14,382 nucleotides of DNA from Pinguiococcus pyrenoidosus (taxonomy: Eukaryota; Sar; Pinguiophyceae; Pinguiochrysidales; Pinguiochrysidaceae), in the NCBI GenBank assembly GCA_019677205.1, contig JAAMXY010005011.1, positions 1 through 14,382 of the forward strand. The letters run 5' to 3'. Shown one piece after another: positions 1 to 8,900 of this stretch (within the stretch, counting starts at the first letter, position 1; each line of letters begins with the position of its first letter). A program made the translations under genes and the position numbers. The notes beneath the pieces are model-generated. The model ran no database searches, was not told where the DNA came from, and saw only the letters and a program-made list of their open reading frames with translations.

Positions 1-72
1 CCGAAAGAAGAAACGTCAGGATAATAGACCGTCCAGCACGTCGCCGGCGCAACCTTCAAGCCGGTAGTGAAT

Positions 73-335
73 ATGCGGGGCAGACGCAAGAGAGCGGATC
101 CAATGGACGAGGAGGACGGCGGAGGAGAGGAGGCGAGGCAACGGCAAGAGCTTAGCGAAGACGAGGAAGAGAGCGACGAAGAGGAAGGATCGTCTGGATC
201 GGGAGCCGAAGATGATGGGGACGAGGAGAGCGAGGACGAGCAAGAGGAAAGTGAAGAGGCTGGCGGCTCGATCGGTGCTGGAGACCGCAAGAAGGAGGCG
301 CCATCCAAAACAGGCGACGATACCGACGATGATAC

Positions 336-367
<32 letters not shown>

Positions 368-1134
368 TCAACGACGACGAAGATGATGAAATGGATGACC
401 GTGACGACGAGAGTGATGAAGACGCGGATAGCGAACTCGAAGGAGATGGACGTAGCGATGGTAGAGACGAAGCGCTGTCGGCAGAGTTGGCGAGTCTTGC
501 GCGAAAGGCCGCGAAAGCAGCTGCAGATGCGTATCGTCACAACTCTGCGTGGGATGCAGCAGACCCAGGCAAGATACTGCAACGAGCGCTTATTAAGCGG
601 CGCGAAGAAGAGCGACGGACTGCCGAGGCGGTGGCGGGGAAGGCGGAGAAGACCAAAAAGGAGGCAGCGTCGGCGCCGAAGCGAACGTTGGGGGGCAGAA
701 AGGGCGGGAGCTTCGCCGAGACCGCCACCGACAGACGCCGCGCAAAGATGGAGCAGCGGAAGAAGGAAGGCCTTGGGAAGAAGTGGCACGGCTTCGTCGG
801 GCAAGAGCAGAGCGACGATCTGAAGAACGACATCAGCGCGATCAAAATGCGAGGCTATATCGATCCAAAGCGTTTCTACAAGAGCGCCACCATTGAGAAT
901 CCCGAGGCCGTCCAGGTCGGTACGGTTGTCGAGGGAGCGAAGGAGTTCCACTCAGCGCGAATACCGAAGAAGAAGCGGCAGCGCACATTCGTCGACGAGA
1001 TTCTTGCCGACGAGTCGGTCCGCTCCTACACGAAGAAGAAGCTGGTGCAGCGACAGGAGGAGAAGAATCTGGGAAGACGAAACTTGCTCAAGAACAGGCG
1101 GCGGAAGAAGCTCCCGTCTTGGGCCAAGCAGTAG
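73..1134 (+). CDS. FCF2: FCF2-type pre-rRNA processing factor
   Basis: Single-exon gene, 353 aa. The C-terminal third (about residues 235-345) matches the Fcf2 domain of yeast Fcf2 and animal DNTTIP2/TdIF2. Visible landmarks are an aromatic start (KKWHGF), then IDPKRFYK, VQVGTVVEG, the basic IPKKKRQRTFVDEILAD block and a KNRRRKK tail. Known members sit in the nucleolus in the small-subunit processome and are needed for early cleavages of pre-18S rRNA. The N-terminal half is low-complexity and very acidic, with a run of ten Asp encoded by an uninterrupted GAC repeat, as is common in nucleolar proteins. The frame is closed by a stop at 22-24 and the first ATG is at 73; a second in-frame ATG at 103 is an alternative start. 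It converges on ARGC with 94 bp between the two stop codons. The family call is firm; the exact start is less so. Confidence 0.87.
337..366 (+). repeat. (GAC)10 trinucleotide repeat encoding ten Asp
   Basis: Ten perfect GAC codons in a row inside the acidic N-terminal region of FCF2, followed by more Asp-rich sequence. The pure codon run suggests a young or length-variable microsatellite rather than a conserved acidic tract. Confidence 0.95.
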
Positions 1135-1148
1135 TTGTTCGCAAGGAT

Positions 1149-1168
1149 GGGAATGGAATGGAATGGAA
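1149..1168. repeat. Short GAATG tandem repeat
   Basis: Between the stop codons of FCF2 and ARGC, the pentamer GAATG is repeated about 3.6 times. It lies in the shared 3' region and has no evident function. No AATAAA-type polyadenylation signal is visible in this 94-bp interval on either strand. Confidence 0.75.
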
Positions 1169-1228
1169 ACGAGAAGGAGAAGACGACGGAAGACGGAGAC
1201 GGAAGCCAACACCCCAAAGACTTCATCG

Positions 1229-2534
1229 CTAGGGAAAGACAGGGGCCATGCTGATGCCCATTTCCTCCGGAAAGCCGCACACCACATTCATGTTTTGCAC
1301 TGCTTGCCCACTGGCCCCCTTCACCAGGTTGTCAATCACGCTGACGATGATGGCCCGTCCCGGTAATCGATCCTGGAAGACGTTGACGATGCAGTGGTTG
1401 CTCCCGCGCACGTGCCGGGTTTGGGGCACCGATGTGTCCTCCAGAACCGTCACGAAGTACTCGTTCTCGTACGCCTCCTTGAGCGACGCTTTGAGATCGG
1501 CGATGGTCACGCCATCCTTCATCCTGACGTAGATCGTCTCCAGAATGCCTCGGGACATGGGCACAAGATGGGGCGTAAAGTTGACCACGGCTGTTGGCTC
1601 CATGCCAGCATCCTCCAACGCCCAGTTCAGCCCCTGCTCAATTTCAGGCGCATGCCGATGTCTCCCCACGCCGTACGGGTGGATGCCCTCCGTGACCTCG
1701 CAGTAGAGAGACCCCTGCTTAAGACCCCGGCCGGCGCCCGTGGTGCCGGACTTCGCGTCGATGATGATGTCCTCTGGCGTGATCAGGCTCTTCTTCAGCA
1801 GCGGGATGAGCGGGAGCTGCGCCGCCGTGGGGTAGCATCCAGGATTGGCAACGAGCCTCGCGGTCTTGACGGCGTCGCGGCCGATCTCGGTCAGGCCGTA
1901 AACCGCTTCGCCCTGGAGGTCGACGGCGATGTGGGGCGTGTCGTACCACTCCTCGTAGGTCTTGACGTCTGCCAAGCGGAAGTCCGCCGAGAGGTCGATG
2001 ACCTTCAGATGCTCTGGCAGGCCCGCGACGATCTCCTGCGTCTTCGCGTGAGGAAGGCAAGCGAACACCACGTCGACATCGGAGTAGTCCATGTCTTCCA
2101 TCTTCACCAGATCGGGCAGCTGCGTCTGAAGTGACAGGAGTCAGGCAGGTCCAGTGGAGTCGGGCGCGGCTCTCCCGCCTACCTGGGTAGCATACTGCGG
2201 AAACACAGCCGAGTAGGGCTGCCCCGCATTCCGGTCGGCCGTAAGCGCAGAGATCTCTACTCGAGGATGATTCACTAAGATACGAACCAGCTCGGCCCCG
2301 GTGTAGCCAGATGCCCCTTTGGTTGTATCATGCACGTGCAAGGAGGTTAGAGATCCATATGTCCCTTCTGCACCTCAGAGACGCTCAGCAAGTACCTAAG
2401 ACTGCTACTCTGGTCTTCGTCGCGGCTTCAGACGCCACTGCAGAGGCCCGAAGAGGCTTAAATCGGAGTCCACGAGCTCCTTGGACTGCAGCGCTGAGCA
2501 GCGCGACGGTCACCAAGGATCTTCCGAACGCCAT
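1229..2534 (-). CDS. ARGC: N-acetyl-gamma-glutamyl-phosphate reductase (ArgC), organelle-targeted
   Basis: Three exons (2396-2534, 2183-2316, 1229-2125 on the minus strand) join to 389 aa. The enzyme reduces N-acetylglutamyl phosphate to the semialdehyde with NADPH, the third step of arginine/ornithine synthesis. The nucleotide-binding motif VLGASGYTGAE (about residues 45-55) is rebuilt across intron 1. The catalytic Cys is in NPGCYPTAA (Cys188) and the catalytic His lies in GRHRHAPEIEQ near residue 249. Length matches plant-type ArgC plus a presequence. The leader, about 40 residues, starts MAFGRSLVTVALLSAAVQGA (signal-like hydrophobic core) and continues with an Arg/Ser/Ala-rich segment, suggesting plastid import through a bipartite signal; mitochondrial import is the alternative. 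It is a standalone ArgC, not fused to the kinase ArgB as in fungi. Transcription diverges from the secreted-protein gene at 2976. Confidence 0.93.
2126..2182 (-). other. ARGC intron 2 (57 nt)
   Basis: Donor CAG|GTAGGC and acceptor CACTTCAG. Phase 0. Removal joins PQYATQ to TQLPDLVKMED, as expected for ArgC between the NADP-binding half and the conserved CLPH segment. This is the shortest intron in the window. Confidence 0.88.
2317..2395 (-). other. ARGC intron 1 (79 nt)
   Basis: Donor GTACTTGC follows TTAG; acceptor is CCAAAG. It splits the first Gly codon of the Rossmann motif (phase 1), and removal restores VLGASGYTG. A CTAAC branch-point-like motif followed by pyrimidines lies in the 3' half. 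Confidence 0.85.
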
Positions 2535-2975
2535 CTTCTCAAGGTGTGTCACTGAGATTAGCACGAAAGCGCCTGGACGCCTCGCAGGCGCTCTGGACTG
2601 CCGAGCGACGCGCGGAAGCAGTGGCGAACCCCTGTACTATCGCTCCGAAGGGCAAGTTGATGAACTCGCGTCAACCAACCAGAAGATTCCGACCGAAAAT
2701 TCAGCGAACAATCGGAAGCTCGAAACGTTCCTCCATGATTCGGATCATGATCCCAGAAACCGTCGCCGACTTGGCGCTTGGCTTGGCGCGTGACCTGCGA
2801 GTGCATGCGGGCGTACTTCCTTCCGGGGTTCTGGTTTTGGTGACGGATCGGTATTCGCTGCGCGGACGCCAAACTCCAAAGCAGAAAAGCCTTCAGGATT
2901 TCGAGAGACCAAAGCGCTATGTAGATAGAATGCCGACCCTTTGGCTCCCTCCGCTCTGCTGAAAAGTGTGTGAGC
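2535..2975. promoter_or_regulatory. Divergent intergenic region, ARGC / secreted orphan gene
   Basis: A 441-bp spacer between two divergent start codons must hold both promoters. No TATA box or family-like coding sequence stands out. Open frames on both strands exist here, but their translations are basic and low in recognisable structure, so they are treated as chance. Small dyads are present: ATGAT-TCGG-ATCAT at 2735-2748, overlapping the perfect 10-bp palindrome GATCATGATC at 2743-2752. These are only candidate protein-binding sites. Confidence 0.4.
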
Positions 2976-4013
2976 ATGCGCTTTCATCTTGGCAGCTTCC
3001 TGATCGGTGCGTTCTGGCTCTCGATATCCGCGCAGCAGAACGAGAAGACCGTCTTCGTCCTGCTGGGCGCGGACGCCAGGCTGCTGGGCTGTCACCTGCA
3101 GCCCTTCTTCCGCCGCAAAGCCATCGACTTCGTAGCGCCGAAGGGCTGCTGTAAGAAAGCTGTGGATCAGTCCTGCGCCGGACTGACATATCCAGACATT
3201 TCCGCCGTCGGCGCGCGAACCGTGTGGATTGCCGATGAGAAGTCCGTGGACGTTTGGCACGGACTGCTCCAAAAATCTTCGCCGGAGGCGCGTTTACGTG
3301 GTGTCATGATCTACCGAGAGCGCTTTGCCGAGCTGCTAGACATCTACGTGTCTCGGGAGGCGAAGAAGTCGCCGAGCCGCGACTTCGCCGCGTTTTTGGC
3401 CTTCACGGACTTGCAGGAGAGGGCCTTGTCGCCGCTTCTGAAAGGATTTGAAGCGATCTTCGAGCCGAAGCAGCTCACTGTAGTCTGCAAGGAGGGCCTC
3501 GAGAAGGCGCAGCTGGAGTTGGACTCCTGGTTCGTGACAGAAGTGCTCGGGGTCGATGGCGGTGCCGTTCTTCCGCAAGACAAAACCCCAAAGCTTGACC
3601 CAAACCTCGTGAGCTTCTGGGCTTTTTTGCAGGAACTGGTCGCGGTCCGGCAGATCGATGTGCCAGACGTGTCCTTCCCGAGTGGAGATGAGAAGCGACT
3701 GGAGTGCCTTCGGCAGGAGGCGCCGGCGGCGCTTGAGCGGCTGAAAGAGATTCACTCTGCATGGCATTGCTTCAGGATGGAACCCCTCGTGGCTGCCCAG
3801 ACAGAGATCGATCTGCAGGCCATCAAGGCCAGCTCGGTCGTGGACGCCAGGCACCTTGACTTTTTGGAGAAAGCGGTGCCCAAGTACTCGTCGACCAAGC
3901 TCGGTTGCAGCGTTTTTCCAGCGCGCCTCGTGGGTCAGGTCAACGAGAAGTTCTGGGCCTCCCTGCTGGGCATTGTCGAGCGAGTGCAATCTGGATCGTG
4001 TCTGCCTGAGTGA
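2976..4013 (+). CDS. Predicted secreted Cys-containing protein, family not recognised
   Basis: Single-exon frame, 345 aa. I do not recognise the family. The N-terminus MRFHLGSFLIGAFWLSISA is a convincing signal peptide with a likely cut before QQNEK. The mature part has nine Cys (residues 39, 58, 59, 67, 171, 244, 265, 311, 342), with a CC-x7-C cluster near the N-terminus, no second hydrophobic segment and no ER-retention tail. It is therefore probably secreted or lumenal and possibly disulphide-bonded. Residue make-up is balanced and mostly alpha-helical in feel (for example FAAFLAFTDLQERALSPLL), arguing for a real protein rather than a chance frame. The ATG at 2976 is chosen because it begins directly at the signal peptide. 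An antisense frame of 310 codons (3336-4268) overlaps it and is judged spurious. Confidence 0.68.
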   Translation: MRFHLGSFLIGAFWLSISAQQNEKTVFVLLGADARLLGCHLQPFFRRKAIDFVAPKGCCKKAVDQSCAGLTYPDISAVGARTVWIADEKSVDVWHGLLQKSSPEARLRGVMIYRERFAELLDIYVSREAKKSPSRDFAAFLAFTDLQERALSPLLKGFEAIFEPKQLTVVCKEGLEKAQLELDSWFVTEVLGVDGGAVLPQDKTPKLDPNLVSFWAFLQELVAVRQIDVPDVSFPSGDEKRLECLRQEAPAALERLKEIHSAWHCFRMEPLVAAQTEIDLQAIKASSVVDARHLDFLEKAVPKYSSTKLGCSVFPARLVGQVNEKFWASLLGIVERVQSGSCLPE

Positions 4014-4369
4014 AGGCTCAACCTTCATTGCCATCCGAGCCCAATGCCCGACGGTTCCAGGGGCGAAAAGGACAAAAGAGGGTTTGTCTTGTCTTCTCTC
4101 TTCGAGGCTGAGTGCCGCAACGCCACCTTTCGAGTCAGGGTTGACCGCCACGCCACCAATCCATCCAATGCTCTTCAAGGAGTGTTCGCTTCCCTGCTCT
4201 GCCACCCCGGCGAGAGCTAAGAATAAGAGGAAAGGCCCGGAAAAAATCGCAGATCTGAACCAGAACATCTCGAGATGTAACGGCCACGTAACGCTCCTCG
4301 TTCAAATTGCTGGCGTCGAAGGAAAAAAGTGGGAGAGCCGCAGATGCTCCTTCCCCTGGCCCAAGCAGT
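4014..4369. promoter_or_regulatory. Intergenic region with palindrome upstream of BBS4
   Basis: This 356-bp region runs from the secreted-protein stop to the BBS4 start. It contains the 3' end of the upstream gene and presumably the BBS4 promoter. No further gene is seen. The most regular element is a perfect 14-bp palindrome at 4265-4278, described separately. No match to the RFX X-box that controls ciliary genes in animals was found by eye. Confidence 0.4.
4265..4278. promoter_or_regulatory. Perfect 14-bp palindrome ACATCTCGAGATGT
   Basis: Each half (ACATCTC) is the exact reverse complement of the other, with no spacer. It lies about 92 bp upstream of the proposed BBS4 ATG, a fitting position for a dimeric transcription-factor site. 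Function is inference only. Confidence 0.35.
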
Positions 4370-5744
4370 ATGGTGCGTTTGCCCATCTCGTCACTTTCTC
4401 CAATTCCGCCTTGCATCCTGTCCTAGTCGCCAACGCTTCACATCCTTGCTAGGCCGAGAGCGGTGCCGTGGGCAAGCCCGCTGACAGGAACAATTGGCGG
4501 ATTCACCGTCTGTACGCGCAGGGGGATCTTGACGAATGCCTCGACGTCATCGAAGAGACGGCCCAAGAGACCGAGGGCGTCTGCGAGTATGCCATGTACA
4601 TCAAGGGCTTGATTCTGAGGCAAAGAGGCCGGATCGAAGACAGCCTGAAGCTCTTCCAGGCGGCCATCTGCGTGAACCCTTCCAATGCGCAGAACCTCAA
4701 GCAGGCGGGAAGGTCTCTCATGCTGCTGGGAAAGACAAGAGGTGCTTTTGCAGCCTTCGAAGAGGCTCAGAAAGTGGCCCCCGACGACTGGCAAGTGTGG
4801 CACAACACAGGTGAGGAACCTTGCTCTCGAGATGAAGGGGATGGGAGGTGGAAAGAAAAGACAGGAGACTCACCTGCCTGCCAGGGTTGTGCCACAAGCA
4901 GATGAAGGAGTACGATGAAGCAGAGGCGTGCTTCGAGCAGGCGGCGACACTGCATCGGCATCCGATCGTGTTTGGGGAGATTGCCCGGCTTCGTGAGGAG
5001 CAAGGCAAGGACAGGGACGCCCTGGAGGCCTACAAGAAAGCCCTGGAGCTGGCGCCCGAGGATGCCGACCTGCTCACCAGCATGGGTCTGCTGCACTTGC
5101 GACTCGGGAATGCCAATCGAGCCTTCGAGCATCTCGGCAATGGTCTCTCGCACGACGGCGAGAACCCGAAGACCATCCTGGCGGCCGGAGCGATGCTCCA
5201 AGAGCAAGACGACGTGGACGTTGCGCTGTCCAAGTACCGCGTCGCTGCGAAGCAGATCCCGAACGCCGCCGAGCTGTGGAACAATATCGGCATGTGCTTT
5301 TTCAGCAAGGAGAAGCTCGTGGTGGCCATTTCGTGCCTCAAGAAGGCGTTTTACTTGAGCCCTTTTGAATGGATCATCAGCTACAACCTCGGGATCCTCT
5401 TCCTCAGCAACAGACAGTATGCCAGCGCCTTCCACTACCTGAGCTGCTGCATTAGTCTGAACCCGAGATACGCGGCGTCCTACATGTACCTTGGCGTGGC
5501 TCTGTCTCGCATGGACGATTTTGACAATGCGTGCGCGGCCTACGAGAAAGCCCTGCGGGTCGAGGGCACCTACACGATACACCTGAACTACGCCATCCTG
5601 CTTTTCAACAATGACGAGGTCGAAGCCGCAGAAGAGCACTACAGCAAGTATCGTGAATGCCTAGAAGCCCTTGGACCAGACGCCGAGATTGAAGCACACG
5701 TGGAACAAGCGGCCAAGAGTCTTTCTGCCGCCTTGGGAGCATAG
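4370..5744 (+). CDS. BBS4: BBS4-like BBSome subunit (TPR protein)
   Basis: Exons 4370-4372, 4453-4810 and 4885-5744 join to 406 aa. BBS4 is a core subunit of the BBSome, the octameric coat that carries membrane proteins in and out of cilia. Diagnostic stretches are CEYAMYIKGLI, NLKQAGRSLMLLGK, LWNNIGMCFFSKEK, AISCLKKAFYLSPFEW, QYASAFHYLS and LNYAILLFN; their order and spacing follow animal BBS4. About ten TPR helix pairs fill residues 37 to about 385. It is shorter than human BBS4 (about 520 aa), mainly at the termini. The conserved NWRIHRLYAQGDL segment lies 5' of any in-frame ATG and a stop sits at 4450-4452. The start must therefore come from an upstream exon; ATG|GTGCGT at 4370 gives MAESGAVGKPADRNNW. 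The family call is firm; the start exon is less so. Implies a ciliated life stage. Confidence 0.92.
4373..4452 (+). other. BBS4 intron 1 (80 nt), directly after the start codon
   Basis: Donor GTGCGT, acceptor CCTTGCTAG with a pyrimidine-rich lead. Proposed because the BBS4-homologous frame reaches the stop at 4450-4452 with no ATG, while an ATG in good context (A at -3) abuts a donor 80 nt upstream. Size and phase (0) agree with the other introns. Confidence 0.6.
4811..4884 (+). other. BBS4 intron 2 (74 nt)
   Basis: Consensus donor ACAG|GTGAGG and acceptor CTGCCTGCCAG. Phase 1. Removal reads HNTGLCHKQMKEYDEA, restoring the TPR that is broken in the genomic frame. Confidence 0.92.
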
Positions 5745-5902
5745 CAAGCGCCAAAGACTATCGACCACGAACGATGAGCAAGGCGAGCAAGCGATCTGCA
5801 GATCAATTCGTTTCCGGCGCCTGGCGCCTTCCCTGCCTACCTCTGGCTCTCTATGCCAGTACTACTTTCACGGAACGCCGGATCCACCCGAAGCTCCGAA
5901 CA
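5745..5902. other. Convergent 3' intergenic region, BBS4 / CHD
   Basis: 158 bp between the two stop codons. It must hold both 3' ends. No canonical AATAAA signal, hairpin or repeat is evident. Confidence 0.5.
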
Positions 5903-8900
5903 TCAAAGCGTCACGGCGGACCTTTTCGGCTTCTTCGGACGGATCTTGTCTTTCTTGAGCTTCTTGGGCTTCATCATCGCCAACAGCGGGGAATCGGCGC
6001 TTTCCGAAGCCGTGTGGTCCTCGTCGATCTGTCCATCTTCCAGCTCATCCTCCTCTTGGTCCTCGCTTCTCTTCGCCGCCCCGCTGTCACCGGATCCAGG
6101 CTCCGCCTCCGCTGCGAACGGCCCAGGGGAGCTGAAAGCACCGCCCGCTTCGAGAGCCCCCTCTGGGCCCTCCTCCCGCATGCGGTTCACCATGCTAGTC
6201 GGATCCCCGACAGCTTGGTCACTCATCTGCGAAGGACTGTCCTGAACTGGCATCGGAGGAGTGGCCTCGATGGAAGGGCTCATTGGAGCAGCGATGGCAT
6301 TCTCGACTCGGACTTCGATCGTCGGATCCATATCGATTCCTCGCTCGATCGCATACTGATAGAAGGCCGCGAGCAACGGAGAGCTGTCTTGGACCAGCTC
6401 TCCAATTTTGGTCGTCATGGGCATGAACACCACGTATTCTTGCTCGTGCACGTCTTGCACTACCTGAGGAGGCGTCGCCGCTGGTGTGACCATGATGGAG
6501 TCGGGCGGGAACCTCACCTCTTGCGCCCAGGAATCCCGGAGAACACCCGCGACGCTCGCCAGGTCCTTCTCGCGCACGCCGCGGATTCGTAGCTTGACAA
6601 TCGCCGGGCGACCACCATTTCCGACGCGTTGCATGAACGCCACGGCCGCGGCGTGCGTCAGACTACTTCCAAAGGCGGTTGCCGTCTCAGCTTTTCGGCG
6701 CCTCTTCTTCTCCGGCTGCAGGTGCTTCGGAAGCTTCGGCCGGGAGCTGATGATCTTCATGTCGGCAACCCGGATTCGTATGATAGGGTCCCACTCGCTA
6801 TCCTCGAAACCAAGCACCTTGTGCAGCTCCGCATCCGGCAGTCGCGGCAAACCCTGGGCTTCGCGCTCCCGCTGGATCTTGTTCCTTTCGCGGCGCCGTG
6901 CCTCTCGAATGCGCTTCAGGCGCTTGGCACGCTGCTCCTTCGTCTCGCCGGGCAGGTAGCCCATAACCCGGGGCGCTGCGAGCGCCTGCCGACGACGGCG
7001 CTCCTTCTCTTCGCGCTGGCGCTGCCGTTCGAGACGTTGCTCCTCACGGTTCTGCTCTCTGCGTCCCTTGTTGAAGGCGGCGCGGAGCTCCTTGATTCGC
7101 TTGGCGACCTGCTCGCCGCTCTGGTCGATGGCTTCGGCCGTCGTCAGTCGCTCCGGTTTCGCCCGAGGCTCTCTTTTCCGCTTTCGGCTCTTCGGCTTGC
7201 TGGAGAACTCGTCGTCACGCTCGTCTTCTTCCGCTTCCGAGTCGGAGCCGAAGTCCACCCGATCGAGGTCTGGACTAGGCTTGAGCGCAGGTCTGCGGGC
7301 ACGCCCTCGCCTGCGGTCGCCTTCGAGAGCCTCGGCCCAGTTGCGGGCGGTCATGCGTTGCTGCCCTGAGAAGAGCTCCTCTCTCATCGAGACCCGCAGC
7401 AGAAGCGTGAGCGCCGCGTGCTTTTCGTCCTCGTGCAGCTTGCCCTCGTCCTGCTGATCACAGAGGGACGCCGTCATTCTCGTCAGGTCGTCCATGTACC
7501 GTTCCGCGTCGGCCTCGAAGGTGGAATCATCCTCGTCCATCTTCTTGCCAAGGGCCTCGAGCCTCTCGGCAAGCATGTGCGGGGTGATCATGTCCGGCAT
7601 GATCTTCTTCCAGAAGTCCGGGTCGTGCAGATCCAGGTTCGACTCTCCGTCCTTCTCTTCACCGTCGAATCCGAAGCCCGCCCGGCGCGTCTTCGTGATG
7701 CGATCAATGGCCGAGCGCTGTCCAGACCCACCCTCGACGACATGGACGCGAGTTCGCGTTTTCAGAATCGAGTCGATGTCTCCCTCGCAGAACTGCTGGA
7801 CCTCTTCTTCATCGTCGTCCAGCAGATGGTAGGCCCCCTTCCTGAGAAGATTCTCCATCTCTTGTGCCGACATCTTCGATGGATCCGTTGCGCTTGCTTG
7901 GGCCTCCGGATCTTTCTCCGCGCCGAATTCGCCGGTTCCGAGAATGGCCTGCTCGAGCCCGAGCTTCCTGCTCGCTCGGTCAAACATCTCTGCCTCGAAG
8001 CTCCGTCGCGTGATCAGCCGATACACCCGCACGTCCTTCGTTTGCCCGATTCTGTGGCAGCGTGCCATCGCCTGCACGTCATTCTGCGGGTTCCAGTCCG
8101 AGTCGTAGATGATCACGGTGTCCGCCGCCGTGAGATTGATCCCGACGCCGCCCGCCCGGGTGCTGAGCAAGAAGACGAAGGAATCCTCTCTGGTGTTGAA
8201 GCGGTCGATGGCCTTCTGCCGGTCGTTTCCCGTGATCGCCCCGTCGAGGCGCTCACAGCTGAAGCCGCGATGCCCACAGAAGTCCTGCAGGAGATCCAGC
8301 ATGCGGACCATCTGGCTGAAGATGAGCACCTTGTGGCCCTCCCGCTGCAGCTTGGGGAGAAGCTTGTCCACCAGCACCATCTTCCCGCTGGCTGCGATGA
8401 TGCCCTCCTCGACTCGCGCCGCGTCGAACTTCGTATGAAACTCCTCCTGGCTGAAGCCCCTTTCGCCGTTCTCCCCGGCCAGCTTGCTGGAAAGCGATTC
8501 CTCCAGCTCATCCAAGCGCATGTCCTCGACCCCACTGATGAGGAACGGATGATTGCACACCTTCCTGAGCTGGATGTGCACGTTCAGAAGCTTGGGGATC
8601 GCCCCGCTCTTTGCTCCCTTGTACAGGAAGGCGTGGTTCTTCTCGAAGATCGCGCGATAGAACTGCTTCTGCAGAGTGGTCAACTCCACGTCGATGATGG
8701 TCTCTTCTTTCGGGGGAATGTCCGCCGCCACATCCTCCTTCACGCGACGCAGTAGATGCGGCTCAAGCTGGCGCTGCAGGGCAAGGACTTGGGACTTCGT
8801 GGCCATGTTGCCGTACTTCTCCTGAAAGTCCTCCAGCTCCGGAAACTTCTCCTGCTCGATGAAGTTGAGGAGCGTCCACAGTTCCTGCGTGTTGTTCTGG

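Noticed and set aside
16-951. 311-codon minus-strand frame opposite FCF2
   Set aside because: Its run of Val residues is simply the reverse of the Asp/GAC tract, and FCF2 homology on the + strand explains the sequence.
2546-2977. Overlapping frames of about 140 codons on both strands between ARGC and the secreted protein gene
   Set aside because: Products are basic, lack recognisable motifs and overlap each other; one also crosses the ARGC leader exon. Nothing supports either as a gene.
3336-4268. 310-codon antisense frame with a hydrophobic N-terminus opposite the secreted orphan gene
   Set aside because: It overlaps nearly all of a sense frame with better composition and a cleaner signal peptide; the antisense product is Arg/Leu/Gln-rich with no domain, as expected of a shadow in GC-rich DNA. 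Transcription data could overturn this.
4265-4278. RFX X-box upstream of BBS4
   Set aside because: The palindrome does not match the X-box pattern (GTTNCC-AT-GGNAAC type), so it is reported only as an unassigned dyad.
7418-8755. 445-codon + strand frame opposite the CHD ATPase region
   Set aside because: It is the complement of strongly conserved Snf2 helicase motifs; its Leu/Arg/His/Val-rich translation has no domain of its own.
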